From an uncultured Sulfitobacter sp. (GTDB lineage: Bacteria > Pseudomonadota > Alphaproteobacteria > Rhodobacterales > Rhodobacteraceae): a DNA stretch of 64,000 nucleotides. Under the pieces are notes generated by a model, which searched no databases, was not told the DNA's origin, and saw only the letters and a program-made list of their open reading frames with translations. The stretch covers positions 1 to 64,000 of the forward strand of contig CAKZPD010000027.1 in assembly GCA_937138475.1 (NCBI GenBank), given 5' to 3'. Position 1 is the first letter of the stretch, and every line of letters begins with the position of its first letter. The position numbers and the translations under genes were made by a program. This document shows positions 1 through 8,477 of the stretch, in pieces.

Positions 1-74
1 ATAAACTCAATCAAGGATGAGCCAGAGCCTCCAATAACGAAAACGCTCTGTTGGCCCAAATTATCTGACGACGG

Positions 75-740
75 ACAAATACCCTGATCGCGAAGGTTCT
101 GACCCATCTGGACGAGATCGACTTTGAGCTGGAAAAGGCGGAAAGCGACGTTCTGGGCGATGCCTATGAATATCTGATCGGGCAGTTTGCCAGCGGGGCG
201 GGCAAAAAGGCGGGGGATTTTTATACCCCGCAAGAAGTGTCCACCATTCTGGCGCGCATCGTCACCACGGGCAAAACGCGGATCAAGAATGTCTATGATC
301 CGACATGCGGGTCGGGGTCGCTGTTGCTGCGCGTCGCCAAAGAGGTCGAGGTGGGCGATTTCAACGGGCAGGAAATGAACCGCACGACCTACAACCTTGC
401 GCGGATGAACATGATCCTGCACGGGGTTCATTACCGCAATTTTGACCTGAAACAGGAAGACACGCTGGAACATCCGCAACACGCGAACAAGCGGTTCGAG
501 GCGGTTGTGGCCAACCCGCCGTTCAGTGCCAAGTGGTCCGCCAATCCGTTACTTCTGAACGATGACCGCTATAGCCAATATGGGCGGCTTGCTCCGTCCT
601 CCAAGGCCGACTTTGCTTTTGTCCAACACATGCTGCACCAGCTGGACGAAAACGGCACCATGGCGATGATTCTGCCCCACGGTGTGCTGTTTCGCGGCGC
701 GGCAGAGGGGCATATCCGCGAATATATCATCAAGGACGGG
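75..740 (+). pseudogene. hsdM: Type I restriction-modification DNA methyltransferase HsdM, internal fragment
   Basis: Open frame coding for the middle of an HsdM N6-adenine methyltransferase. Visible are the pre-catalytic stretch GDAYEYLIGQFAS, the SAM-binding motif DPTCGSGSLL and the catalytic NPPF. The reading frame is closed upstream by a stop at 66-68, so the N-terminal third is missing. Downstream, homology stops near GHIREYIIKD, where a normal HsdM continues for well over 100 residues; the frame ends at 761 in unrelated codons. No hsdS follows. It is a decayed remnant, very unlikely to methylate DNA. Confidence 0.85.
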
Positions 741-741
741 C

Positions 742-1117
742 CATCACAAAACGCGCTTTGACGTGACGCTTTTGGTCAATGGTTTGCCGCTTGTGCAGAT
801 CGAGCTGAAACGGCGCGGGATGGAGCTGAAAGAAGCGTTCAACCAGATCAACCGCTATCAACGTCATAGCTACTGGGCCGAGAATGGTTTGTTCCAATAT
901 GTTCAGCTCTTCGTGATCTCGAACGGGGTGAACACCAAGTATTACGTCAACAACCGCAATCAGGATTTCAAACAGACGTTTTTCTGGGCCGAGGAAGACA
1001 ACACGCTGGTCACGCAGCTGGATGCCTTTGCCGACCCGTTTCTGGAAAAGTGCCACGTCAGCAAGATGATCAGCAAATACATCGTGCTGCATGAGAGCGA
1101 CAAGATATTGATGGTGC
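742..1117 (+). pseudogene. hsdR: Type I restriction endonuclease HsdR, N-terminal nuclease-domain fragment
   Basis: In a different frame from the hsdM fragment, this codes for the HsdR N-terminal PD-(D/E)XK domain, starting at HKTRFDVTLLVNG and including the nuclease signature QIELKRRG and the typical LFVISNGVNTKYYVNN. The first ~100 HsdR residues and all of the helicase motor are absent; HsdR similarity breaks off after HESDKILMVL. Only about five bases separate it from the end of the hsdM similarity, so a deletion removed the end of hsdM, hsdS and the start of hsdR together. Non-functional remnant. Confidence 0.85.
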
Positions 1118-1118
1118 T

Positions 1119-1955
1119 GCTGGTTCGCGGATCGCGGGTATTCTCAAGGCTGGCAAGATTGGCAATGATCGATGGGAAAGTTGTTGGTACGACCCAGCCG
1201 CCCCAGAGGCCTGCGGGCTAGGGGAGATTGGCGGTCCTGGGCGGCCCGTAGTGCTCTGGGGTGACAGCATGGCCAGCAGTGCGGTTTCGGCCTTTGACGT
1301 GCTGACGCGGGACCGTCAGGCCAAGGGTACAGCATTTGTCATGCCTTCCTGTGCACCGCTTATCGGACTGGCCCATGAAAACGCAAATGAGGCCGATTGC
1401 CTTGCGGCAAACGATGCTGTGCTCGGTTGGATTGACGCGCAACCAGCGTCAGATGTTTTTCTGTTCGCGCGTTGGCCTATGTATTTCGAAGGCTATTACC
1501 ACACTGATCTGGACCCGATTGGCTCAGCAAAGTACTTCGGACCAGGTGTTATAGCGGTCGAAGGTGCGCCACGCGATCTTGCAGAGCGGGCACTGCGCGC
1601 GACACTGGCCGCGATACCTAAACGTCATCGAGTGATCGTAGTCGGACCAGTGCCTGAATATCGTGGATCAATTCCAGATGTGATGGTGCGTGCGATCCGG
1701 TTTGGCAGCGCGCCCGAAACGCTGACCAGGGCCGAGTTTGACCGGATCAGCGGCGTAACGCGTGATCGGATCGCCGACGCGGCAGAGGCCGAGGGCGCGG
1801 TATTCGTCGATCCCACCGATACTTTCTGCACGCTCAATCTTTGCCCGTATGCCGAAGGTGATATGCCGATTTTTGCCGACGCGGTGCACCTCAGCCTGCT
1901 TGGAAACAAGCTGCTCTCTGAAGCGATAAAAAAAGATTTCTTGGGCACGAATTAA
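1119..1955 (+). pseudogene. SGNH domain of an acyltransferase-3 (OafA/YrhL-type) protein, 5'-truncated
   Basis: The frame codes for a C-terminal SGNH hydrolase-like domain of membrane O-acyltransferases: the GDS block reads VVLWGDSMASS and the C-terminal Asp-His block reads FADAVHLSLLGN. A GTG at 1251 would give 234 residues, but the frame is open back to about 1119 and the extra residues (CWYDPAAPEACGLGE and following) still look like the linker preceding the SGNH block in this family. No transmembrane acyltransferase domain precedes it; the HsdR fragment does. It is read as a C-terminal fragment joined to the hsdR remnant. The first conserved Asp-Ser is retained. Confidence 0.7.
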
Positions 1956-1976
1956 ACAATCAGTTTTGCCCGACAT

Positions 1977-2002
1977 AGCGCGCCTTGTCGAAAAGGCGCG
2001 CT
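1977..2002. terminator. Perfect 10-bp inverted repeat, possible terminator
   Basis: AGCGCGCCTT and AAGGCGCGCT flank a 6-nt loop, 22 bp after the SGNH fragment stop. There is no T-run on either strand, so efficient rho-independent termination is doubtful. It may be the original 3' end of the truncated acyltransferase gene. Confidence 0.4.
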
Positions 2003-2051
2003 AGAAATTGCCGCTTTCCATGCGTGGCATGACTAACTTTCAATTTCTTTA

Positions 2052-2075
2052 ATTCATAATACATATTATATGAAT
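2052..2075. promoter_or_regulatory. AT-rich inverted repeat in the 271-bp gap between remnants and sox cluster
   Basis: ATTCATA-N10-TATGAAT, in an otherwise AT-rich stretch (2035-2090) unlike its GC-rich surroundings. No gene is seen in 1956-2226. The repeat resembles an operator, but no intact gene on either side starts here, so it may be a leftover of a lost promoter. Confidence 0.3.
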
Positions 2076-2226
2076 ATCCCAAACAGCTTTGGCGCTGTCT
2101 CATCGCCCAATCTGCATCTAAAGCCGTCTCACTTTGCGGATCTAGATATGACAAATTACCGCCTCTCCATTGTCAGAAAATCCACTGGAATTCCTTAACG
2201 CCAAAGCCGCTGGCCGAAAGATACGG

Positions 2227-2658
2227 TTATTCCAGCGCTTCTTGTGTGATCTGCCCAAGCAGGGCTTCGACTTTTTGCATCTCGCCTTGGGGGTATTTGC
2301 GGTATCCAATGATCACCTTGCCGCCTTGATCCGCGACAAAAATGCCATAAGGGCAATGGGCGATGTTCATTGGGTCGGCCTCCATCACCTCGCGCGAGAG
2401 CTGGGCCGAGCAAAACAAGAACACATCGGCGGCGGCAAACAGCTCTTTGGTGCTGCCGACATCGGCGGCGGTGCGGGCCAGCATTTCGCCGGTATGGCTG
2501 ACGTAATCAATCACCAAACCACGGCCGATAATGGCATTTTCAAGCGCAAAAGTGGCATCTTCGAAGCTGCCGTCAAAGGGATAGGTCACGGCCTGATCCC
2601 CGGCGAACACCGGGGCGGCAGCAAGGATCATCGCAAGGGCAAGGCTTGGGGGTTTCAT
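2227..2658 (-). CDS. Periplasmic DUF302 family protein
   Basis: 143 residues with a cleavable signal peptide (MKPPSLALAMILAAAPVFA) followed by one DUF302 domain: FEDATFALENAIIGRGLVIDYVSHTGEML and AHCPYGIFV. DUF302 proteins are small and of unknown biochemical role; some sit in sulfur or metal gene clusters. It follows soxD by 66 bp on the same strand and has its own strong ribosome site (AGGAGA), so it is probably the last gene of the sox transcript. It occupies the position where soxE and soxF are found in Paracoccus-type clusters. Confidence 0.85.
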   Translation of the reverse strand: MKPPSLALAMILAAAPVFAGDQAVTYPFDGSFEDATFALENAIIGRGLVIDYVSHTGEMLARTAADVGSTKELFAAADVFLFCSAQLSREVMEADPMNIAHCPYGIFVADQGGKVIIGYRKYPQGEMQKVEALLGQITQEALE

Positions 2659-2724
2659 TGGGTTTCTCCTGTTATTTACTTGTTAAAATATTAGGGCGAA
2701 CCGATGGCCCGCCCGCTTGCGCCC

Positions 2725-3735
2725 CTAATTGGGGACGCTGGCAAGATAGGCAATAATCGCGTCCAGATCCTCTTGGTCTTTCAGGCCGCTAAAGCTCATC
2801 TTGGTGCCTTTCATAAAGGATTTGGGCTTGTGCAGGAACGCGCTCAGGGCGGTCTGATCCCAGATCAAACCCTCTGCGGCCATCGCCTGAAGGGGTTTGG
2901 AATACTTGAACCCATCAACCGATCCCGCGGCGCGGCCGACGATCCCGGTCAGCTGCGGACCAGAGCGGTTCTTGGCCCCTGCCCCGATTTGATGGCACGC
3001 CTTGCATTTCTTGAACAGCTTTTCGCCTGCCGCGACCAGGGCCGGATCCGGCGCTGATGTGTCGGCGGCGGCGGGCGCCTCGGACGTATCAGCGGTATCG
3101 GCATCGGCACCGGCCTGCGTGGGGGTGACATCCAGAACCCGTGCCCGCATGGTCACCTGAACCTGCGGCTTGCAGTCTTCCATACAGGGCGCCCCACGCC
3201 ATATCGCGTGCTCGGTTTCAAGCCGGTCATCCAGAAAAAACCCATCTTGATTGGGCATCTCAAACGCGGCGAATGTGTCATCTGACAAGATAAAATCATC
3301 ATCGACCAGATCATTCGAATAAAGAATATAGGCGACAATCGCATAGACTTCGTCCGGCGTCAGGCTTTGGGCATTTCCAAAGGGCATGGACCGGTTCACA
3401 TAGTCCCAAGTTGTTGACAAATATGGCCAATAGCTTCCGACGGTTTTCAACGGGTCTTGGTCGGCCAGGGTCCCTGCCCCGCCCGCCAGCTTGGGCCAAT
3501 TGTCCACACCTTCGGCGAAATCCCCGTGGCATGCGGCGCATTTGTCGGCAAAGACCTCTTCGCCGGTCAACACATCCCCCTGCCCCTGCGGCAAGCCGGT
3601 GCCATCGGGGCTGACATCCAGATCCCAGGCGGCGATTTCCTCGGGCAGCGCCGGGCGCCCCAGGCCGAAACCATCGGCCATGACCGGGCTTGCCAAAAAC
3701 GCCAATCCGGCGGCAATCTTAAGAAACTTCGACAT
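2725..3735 (-). CDS. soxD: SoxD, diheme cytochrome c subunit of sulfur dehydrogenase SoxCD
   Basis: 336-residue periplasmic protein: signal peptide (1-20), then two cytochrome c domains with heme motifs CAACH (66-70) and CKACH (244-248), joined by an Ala/Asp/Thr-rich linker around 205-230. SoxD passes electrons from the molybdenum subunit SoxC to cytochrome c during six-electron oxidation of the SoxY-bound sulfane sulfur. Its ATG, behind GGGAGG, overlaps the end of soxC by 17 bp, so the two are translationally coupled as expected for subunits of one complex. Length and architecture match the family. Confidence 0.97.
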   Translation of the reverse strand: MSKFLKIAAGLAFLASPVMADGFGLGRPALPEEIAAWDLDVSPDGTGLPQGQGDVLTGEEVFADKCAACHGDFAEGVDNWPKLAGGAGTLADQDPLKTVGSYWPYLSTTWDYVNRSMPFGNAQSLTPDEVYAIVAYILYSNDLVDDDFILSDDTFAAFEMPNQDGFFLDDRLETEHAIWRGAPCMEDCKPQVQVTMRARVLDVTPTQAGADADTADTSEAPAAADTSAPDPALVAAGEKLFKKCKACHQIGAGAKNRSGPQLTGIVGRAAGSVDGFKYSKPLQAMAAEGLIWDQTALSAFLHKPKSFMKGTKMSFSGLKDQEDLDAIIAYLASVPN

Positions 3736-4993
3736 TTTCCGCCTCCCCGTTGGCGCGCACCCACCAGGTTTGGATGCAATTGTTATGATAGATCGAATTC
3801 AACCCGCGCACCGCGCGCAGCTGGGCCTTGGTCGGCTGCACATAGCCCGTTTCATCCATGGCCCGCGATTGCAGGAACATCTCTTGGCCTGACCAGGTTG
3901 TGTCCAGATAGAACCGGGTCAGGGCCATACGCTCGCCCGGTTTGGCCAGCCGCGCGGTTTCCCAGGTTTTGCCGCCATCTTTTGACACATCCACACGGGT
4001 GATCGCCCCGCGACCGGACCAGGCAAGGCCGGTGATCACCAAAGGCCCCTTGCCATGGGTGATCGGCGCTTGCGGACTGGGCGAGGTGACAACCGATTTG
4101 GCATCCATTTCCCAGGTCCATTTCCGGCTGCTGCCATCGGCGAATGTGTCGGTGTATTTGCTGGTTTCCTCGCGGCTTTCGACCGGGGCATTCATCACCT
4201 CGATACGGCGCAGCCATTTGACCCACAGATTGCCTTCCCAACCCGGCACAACCAGGCGCACCGGATATCCGTGTTCTTTGCGCAGGGCCTCGCCATTGGC
4301 CTTGAAAGCCACCAGAACATCATCCAGCGCCTTTTCCATAGGGATTGAGCGCCCATTCGACGACGCATCGGCCCCTTCGACAAACACCCATTTGCCGGTT
4401 GGGTCAAAGCCGGCTTCCTCCAGCAGCGTGCGCAGGGGCACGCCGGTATATTCCATGTTGTGGATCATCCCATGGGTGAATTGCGCGCCATTCAGCTGCG
4501 CCCCGGCCCATTCCATCCCGGTGTTGGCGGCACATTCGCAAAAATACACATGGTTTTCGCGCGGGAACCTTTCCAGATCAGCATACGAGAAAACCAAAGG
4601 CCGATCGACCAAGCCGTTGATCATCAACCGGTAATCTTCCTTGCGCAGATCAATCGCCCCGGAATGGTGGCGCTCGAATGCGCAGCCTTGCGGCGTTATG
4701 GTCCCATCAAGCGCATGAATGGGCGTGAAATTGATCGAACTGATGGTATCCGCGGTCAGCCATTCGACATTGCGGCGAATAACGTCGCCTTCGTGTTCAA
4801 TCGGCAGGCCATAAGGCGTTGCATCCACCCCATCGCCCAACCCCGAGGCCCAGGGCTGCACCTGGGTGATCAACGGGTCCGGCGTCGCCCCTGCGGCGCC
4901 ACTTGCCGCTGCCGCCGCCCCAGCAGCCCCGGCTGCAATGCTCGATTTCAAAAAAGCCCTGCGGGAGGTGCGTGCTGTCATGGCATATCCCAT
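3719..4993 (-). CDS. soxC: SoxC, molybdopterin subunit of sulfur dehydrogenase SoxCD
   Basis: 424 residues of the sulfite oxidase family. A Tat signal (TSRRAFLKS) near residues 9-17 and an Ala-rich h-region direct folded export. The Moco-binding Cys lies in the FCECAANTG segment (about residue 154). The C-terminal dimerisation domain ends with the typical NNCIQTWWVRANGE. SoxCD oxidises the outer sulfur of SoxY-cysteine persulfide, so its presence predicts complete oxidation to sulfate without sulfur globules. Start: ATG at 4993 is used; an in-frame ATG at 4981 is also possible and neither has a strong ribosome site. Confidence 0.96.
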   Translation of the reverse strand: MGYAMTARTSRRAFLKSSIAAGAAGAAAAASGAAGATPDPLITQVQPWASGLGDGVDATPYGLPIEHEGDVIRRNVEWLTADTISSINFTPIHALDGTITPQGCAFERHHSGAIDLRKEDYRLMINGLVDRPLVFSYADLERFPRENHVYFCECAANTGMEWAGAQLNGAQFTHGMIHNMEYTGVPLRTLLEEAGFDPTGKWVFVEGADASSNGRSIPMEKALDDVLVAFKANGEALRKEHGYPVRLVVPGWEGNLWVKWLRRIEVMNAPVESREETSKYTDTFADGSSRKWTWEMDAKSVVTSPSPQAPITHGKGPLVITGLAWSGRGAITRVDVSKDGGKTWETARLAKPGERMALTRFYLDTTWSGQEMFLQSRAMDETGYVQPTKAQLRAVRGLNSIYHNNCIQTWWVRANGEAENVEVS

Positions 4994-5026
4994 TCTTCGT
5001 TTGTCTTTACGTTTTCAACAACCATA

Positions 5027-5455
5027 TCACGGCCGGATATAGCTATAGTTCTGTTCTTGCAGCTCAATCAGGCGCACAACACCCGAGGGCACCAGCTTGG
5101 CTTCGTCCAACAAGGCCACATCGTGCCCGGCCTTTTGGCTTAGGTTGCGGTGGGTGTTGCCGCAGGCGGCGAATTGGATGTTTTCAATCTCAAGCGCCAT
5201 GGCGGCAATGCGGTCCGCCACCGGGCTTTTGCCGTCGATAAACATGGACAAGCCCGGACCATAGGCAACGATTTCAATCGTTACACTGTCGCCTTGTTCC
5301 GTGTAATATCGGTTCAGGTTGGCCACATTGTTCAACGCCATATTCATGACTTGGGGATCGTTTTCATCAACGTGAATGGCGACGAAATGCGATTGCCCTT
5401 CGGCCCATACCGCCCCCGCACCGCAAATCAGCATTGCGCCCAACAGATGTTTCAT
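5027..5455 (-). CDS. Periplasmic DsrE-like protein inside the sox operon
   Basis: 142 residues: signal peptide (MKHLLGAMLICGAGAVWA), then a DsrE/DsrF-like fold (COG1416 type) with EIVAYGPGLSMF and a single conserved Cys in FAACGNTHRN. DsrE-fold proteins can carry sulfane sulfur on such a Cys, but most are cytoplasmic; a secreted one in a sox operon suggests a periplasmic sulfur-binding role. It sits between soxB (12 bp upstream) and soxC (33 bp downstream), with ribosome site GGGAG. The signal peptide, fold and Cys are visible; the function is inferred from context only. Confidence 0.85.
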   Translation of the reverse strand: MKHLLGAMLICGAGAVWAEGQSHFVAIHVDENDPQVMNMALNNVANLNRYYTEQGDSVTIEIVAYGPGLSMFIDGKSPVADRIAAMALEIENIQFAACGNTHRNLSQKAGHDVALLDEAKLVPSGVVRLIELQEQNYSYIRP

Positions 5456-5467
5456 GCCTGTTCTCCC

Positions 5468-7165
5468 TTATGATCCGGTGACGGTTACGCTGGTGTTTGG
5501 TCCAACGCTGACGGTGCCCTGCTTGCGGATATGGCTTTCCACCACGTCCCAGATTTGCGGGCCTTCGGTGCCTTGATTGACGCTGGCCCAGCCAGCAATC
5601 TGATAGGTTTTCGCCGGATCAATCCGCTCTCCGGTCTTAAGCAGGGTCATTTCGCTGATCCGGCTGCCCTGCGGCTTGGTGATATCAATGCGATAGCCAA
5701 GCCCCCCGGTGCGCACCATATCGCCGCCCTGCTGATAATAGGGGTCGGGATTAAAAAGGTTATCGGCCACGTCCTCAAGCACAACGTGCAAGAATTCACC
5801 TGTCATTTCAGACCGGTATGCGGCGCCATAGCTCATGGATGTGACGTTCCACAGATCTTCGCGGGTGATATCCTGCCCCGGCAGCAGCGACGGCCCCCAA
5901 CGCACGCCAGGGCTGAGCGCGATATCCGCCTCGCGCTCGGACAGCAGGGCATCACAGATCAGATCATCCCATGTGCCGTTGAAATTGCCCCGCCGATACA
6001 GCAGCGAATTGGTCTGGCCGATCACCTCGGACAATTGGGTTTGAAATGGCGCGCGCACCCGGTCGATTACCGATGCAACATCTGCGTCCGCCGCGATGAC
6101 ATCGGACAAAATCGGGATCAGCTTGTGCCGAAAGCCCATCATCCGCCCGTCGCGCACATCCAGATCGACGCGGCTGACGAATTTGCCATTCGACCCCGAG
6201 GCCACGATAATCGTGTTACCGATCTGCACCGGCTCGGGCAGCGCATCATGGGTGTGACCCGACAGGATGACATCAATGCCGCTGACAACACCCGCCATCT
6301 TTTTATCAACATCAAACCCGTTGTGCGACAGGCAGACCACCAGCTCGGCGCCCTTGGCGCGCACCTCGTCCACCATCTCTTGCATATGTTCATCGCGAAT
6401 GCCAAAGGCGTATTCGGGGAACATCCACCCCGGATTGGCAATGGGCATATAGGGAAAGGCCTGCCCAATGACGGCAATCTTGACGCCGCCGCGTTCAAAG
6501 AACTTGTAAGGGGGGAACAGCTCGGTGGGTTCATCCCATTCGGCGTCAAAGATATTCTGGCCAAGCGCCGCAAACGGCAGCCCTTCGACCAGCTCATTCA
6601 CCCGCTCGGATCCCAGCGTAAATTCCCAATGGAACGTCATCGCATCCGGGCGCAACGCGTTCATGACATCAACCATGTCCTGGCCTTGGGTGTGATGACA
6701 GGTATAGCTGCCGTGCCAGGTATCGCCGCCATCCAGCAACAGCGCATCAGGGCGATCGGCGCGGATCTGATTGATCACCGTTGCCACCCGGTCCAGCCCG
6801 CCCACCTTGCCATAGCCGCGGGCCAGGGCCTCAAAATCGCCGGCGGACAGGGCATAGTGGGATGGCGACCCATCCTGAATGCCATACATCCGGCGAAAAT
6901 CGGCACCGGTGACATGGGGCACCTGCCCCTTGTTGGGGCCCACCCCCAAATTGATCGACGGCTCGCGGAAATAGATCGGCTTAAGCTGCGCGTGAATGTC
7001 GGTGATATGAATCAAGGACACGTTGCCAAAGGTGTCAAACTGCAAAAGCTGGTCTTGGGTCAGGCTTTGCTGGGCGGCCAGCCTTGCCCAGTTCCCAAAA
7101 CCCGAAGCCCCCAAAACAGCGCTTGCGGCCATGCTGGTTTGCAAGAAATCTCGGCGTGAAATCAT
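5468..7165 (-). CDS. soxB: SoxB, thiosulfohydrolase
   Basis: 565 residues of the 5'-nucleotidase/metallophosphatase superfamily. Tat signal SRRDFLQ at residues 3-9. The dinuclear Mn ligands are visible: TDIHAQ (Asp56, His58), GGDTWHG, CLSHNGFD and SGHTHD. The family-specific GGDMVRTGGL motif near the C-terminus is present. SoxB hydrolyses the terminal sulfonate from S-sulfocysteine on SoxY, releasing sulfate. It follows soxA after a 92-bp gap that contains both a terminator-like hairpin and a SoxR-type inverted repeat, so it may be transcribed partly from its own promoter. Confidence 0.98.
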   Translation of the reverse strand: MISRRDFLQTSMAASAVLGASGFGNWARLAAQQSLTQDQLLQFDTFGNVSLIHITDIHAQLKPIYFREPSINLGVGPNKGQVPHVTGADFRRMYGIQDGSPSHYALSAGDFEALARGYGKVGGLDRVATVINQIRADRPDALLLDGGDTWHGSYTCHHTQGQDMVDVMNALRPDAMTFHWEFTLGSERVNELVEGLPFAALGQNIFDAEWDEPTELFPPYKFFERGGVKIAVIGQAFPYMPIANPGWMFPEYAFGIRDEHMQEMVDEVRAKGAELVVCLSHNGFDVDKKMAGVVSGIDVILSGHTHDALPEPVQIGNTIIVASGSNGKFVSRVDLDVRDGRMMGFRHKLIPILSDVIAADADVASVIDRVRAPFQTQLSEVIGQTNSLLYRRGNFNGTWDDLICDALLSEREADIALSPGVRWGPSLLPGQDITREDLWNVTSMSYGAAYRSEMTGEFLHVVLEDVADNLFNPDPYYQQGGDMVRTGGLGYRIDITKPQGSRISEMTLLKTGERIDPAKTYQIAGWASVNQGTEGPQIWDVVESHIRKQGTVSVGPNTSVTVTGS

Positions 7166-7184
7166 CGGTGTGATCCTTGGTAAC

Positions 7185-7204
7185 GTATTCTTCTAATCGA
7201 ATAT
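7185..7204. promoter_or_regulatory. Candidate SoxR operator upstream of soxB
   Basis: Inverted repeat GTATTC-N8-GAATAT, 20 bp upstream of the soxB ATG. The arms and the 8-bp spacer match two other sites in this window, before soxX and before the SoxH-like gene. ArsR-family persulfide sensors of the SoxR/BigR type bind AT-rich inverted repeats of this kind; binding here is inferred. Confidence 0.55.
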
Positions 7205-7215
7205 GTCTAAAGAGA

Positions 7216-7248
7216 CAAAACCCCGCCCCTTACAACAAAGGGCGGGGC
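7216..7248 (-). terminator. Terminator-like hairpin between soxA and soxB
   Basis: On the minus strand CCCCGCCC...GGGCGGGG forms a strong stem (7221-7230 with 7238-7247) followed at once by TTTTGTCTCTTT. It lies 10 bp downstream of the soxA stop. It looks like an intrinsic terminator or partial attenuator that would give more soxXYZA than soxB-CD transcript. Confidence 0.7.
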
Positions 7249-7257
7249 AAACTGTGG

Positions 7258-8103
7258 TCAGTTGCGAACGGACGGGCCTTCGACCGAAAGGCCGTTGCCG
7301 CGCGATGCGACATAAAGCTCAAGCGCGACGAAATCGGCGCTGCCGGGCTTATAGGTCTCGGCGCGGGTATCACGCACACAGCCCTTGAACCGCGCATGAA
7401 CGGAATTCAGCTTGGTGTTTTTCAAGCGATAGGTCGGAAACCCGTTGATCTGTCCCTGGCTCAGATGGTCGGCGCGGATCATATTGCCGTAATTGTCCTC
7501 GTGACAGTTCGCACAGCTCAGCTCCAACTGGCCGGTGCGGGCGTAATACATCTCGCGGCCTTGCTCCCAGGTGGATTGCGCCGGGCCGTCAATGGCCACA
7601 TTCACCGGCAACCCCCGCGACACCGACGCCAGCAGCGCGGTCATGTTGGCCATGTCGCCGCCGGTGTATTTCCACGGCTCGGCCCCCATGCGGGTTTCGC
7701 GGCAATCGTTGATCTGCATCTCAAGGGTGCGCACTTCGCCCGCCGCTTCGTTCCACTTGGGATAGACCGGGCGCACGCCTGCCATGCTGTCGGATCCATT
7801 GTGGCAAGACGCGCAGGATTTGCCTTCGCTGCCTTCGGCGGTGTTCCACGCCTCTTCGGCCTTTTCGACAAAGATCATGCCGGGGTTGTCAAAGTCGTCG
7901 CGCTGCATGTCGCGGGTTTCACTGCCGCGAAACAGCCAGCCTGACATCACTTCGTCCACCGCATCTGCCATATGTGCCGGCGCTGCGGTCCGGGTAACGA
8001 TGGCAATATCCTCATTCACAACAAGCGTATCATCCACCGGTTCAGCAATGGCATAGGTTGTCGTCACAAGGGCGGCCAAAAAGGCGCCGGTCATCTTTTT
8101 CAT
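7258..8103 (-). CDS. soxA: SoxA, diheme subunit of L-cysteine S-thiosulfotransferase SoxAX
   Basis: 281 residues with a signal peptide (1-20). Two heme c motifs, CASCH (97-101) and CANCH (197-201), make it the diheme type of SoxA. The catalytic Cys that becomes the heme-ligating persulfide is Cys242 in FKGCVRDTR. SoxAX couples thiosulfate to the terminal Cys of SoxY. The start is the ATG at 8103 behind GGGAGG; the frame runs five codons further upstream. It is 24 bp downstream of soxZ in the soxXYZA unit. Confidence 0.98.
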   Translation of the reverse strand: MKKMTGAFLAALVTTTYAIAEPVDDTLVVNEDIAIVTRTAAPAHMADAVDEVMSGWLFRGSETRDMQRDDFDNPGMIFVEKAEEAWNTAEGSEGKSCASCHNGSDSMAGVRPVYPKWNEAAGEVRTLEMQINDCRETRMGAEPWKYTGGDMANMTALLASVSRGLPVNVAIDGPAQSTWEQGREMYYARTGQLELSCANCHEDNYGNMIRADHLSQGQINGFPTYRLKNTKLNSVHARFKGCVRDTRAETYKPGSADFVALELYVASRGNGLSVEGPSVRN

Positions 8104-8127
8104 GATTGTCCCTCCCAAGACATACGC

Positions 8128-8457
8128 TTAGCCAATCGCGATTTTCTTCGCGGTCTCATAGACCGACCCATCATCGTCATACCAAGTGAACTTGAACTCG
8201 CCGGCTTCGGGCACCGTTGCTGCGAACTCAAGATACGGGTTGGTCGAAATCGCCGGTTCAAGCACAACGTCGATCACGCTCTCGCCGTTGAATTCACAGG
8301 TAAAGCGGTTGATGATCGACCGTGGAATGACATTGCCATCGCCGTCTTTGCGCTGACCGCTTTCCATCTTGTGGCTGATCAAAGTCTTGATTGTAATCGC
8401 CTCGCCTGCCGCGGCCGACTTGGGGACTTTTACGCGGGGTTTTACACCACTTGCCAT
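8128..8457 (-). CDS. soxZ: SoxZ, sulfur-carrier scaffold protein
   Basis: 109 residues, no signal peptide, all-beta SoxZ domain (GVKPRVKVPKSAAAGEAITIKTLISHKMESGQ, INRFTCEFNGE, FKFTWYDDDG). SoxZ forms the SoxYZ heterodimer and reaches the periplasm with SoxY. It starts 20 bp after soxY, behind AAGGAG. The internal Cys in FTCEF is common in the family and is not the carrier residue. Confidence 0.98.
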   Translation of the reverse strand: MASGVKPRVKVPKSAAAGEAITIKTLISHKMESGQRKDGDGNVIPRSIINRFTCEFNGESVIDVVLEPAISTNPYLEFAATVPEAGEFKFTWYDDDGSVYETAKKIAIG

Positions 8458-8477
8458 TGTTATTCTCCTTCTTTGCC

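Noticed and set aside
1251..1955. Intact 234-residue SGNH hydrolase gene starting at GTG 1251
   Set aside because: The frame continues upstream with residues typical of the acyltransferase linker, there is no ribosome site at 1251, and the upstream sequence is an hsdR fragment. A truncated remnant is the better reading.
5531..7159. 542-residue + strand open frame inside soxB
   Set aside because: SoxB on the other strand has every metal ligand; this frame has none of a real protein's features.
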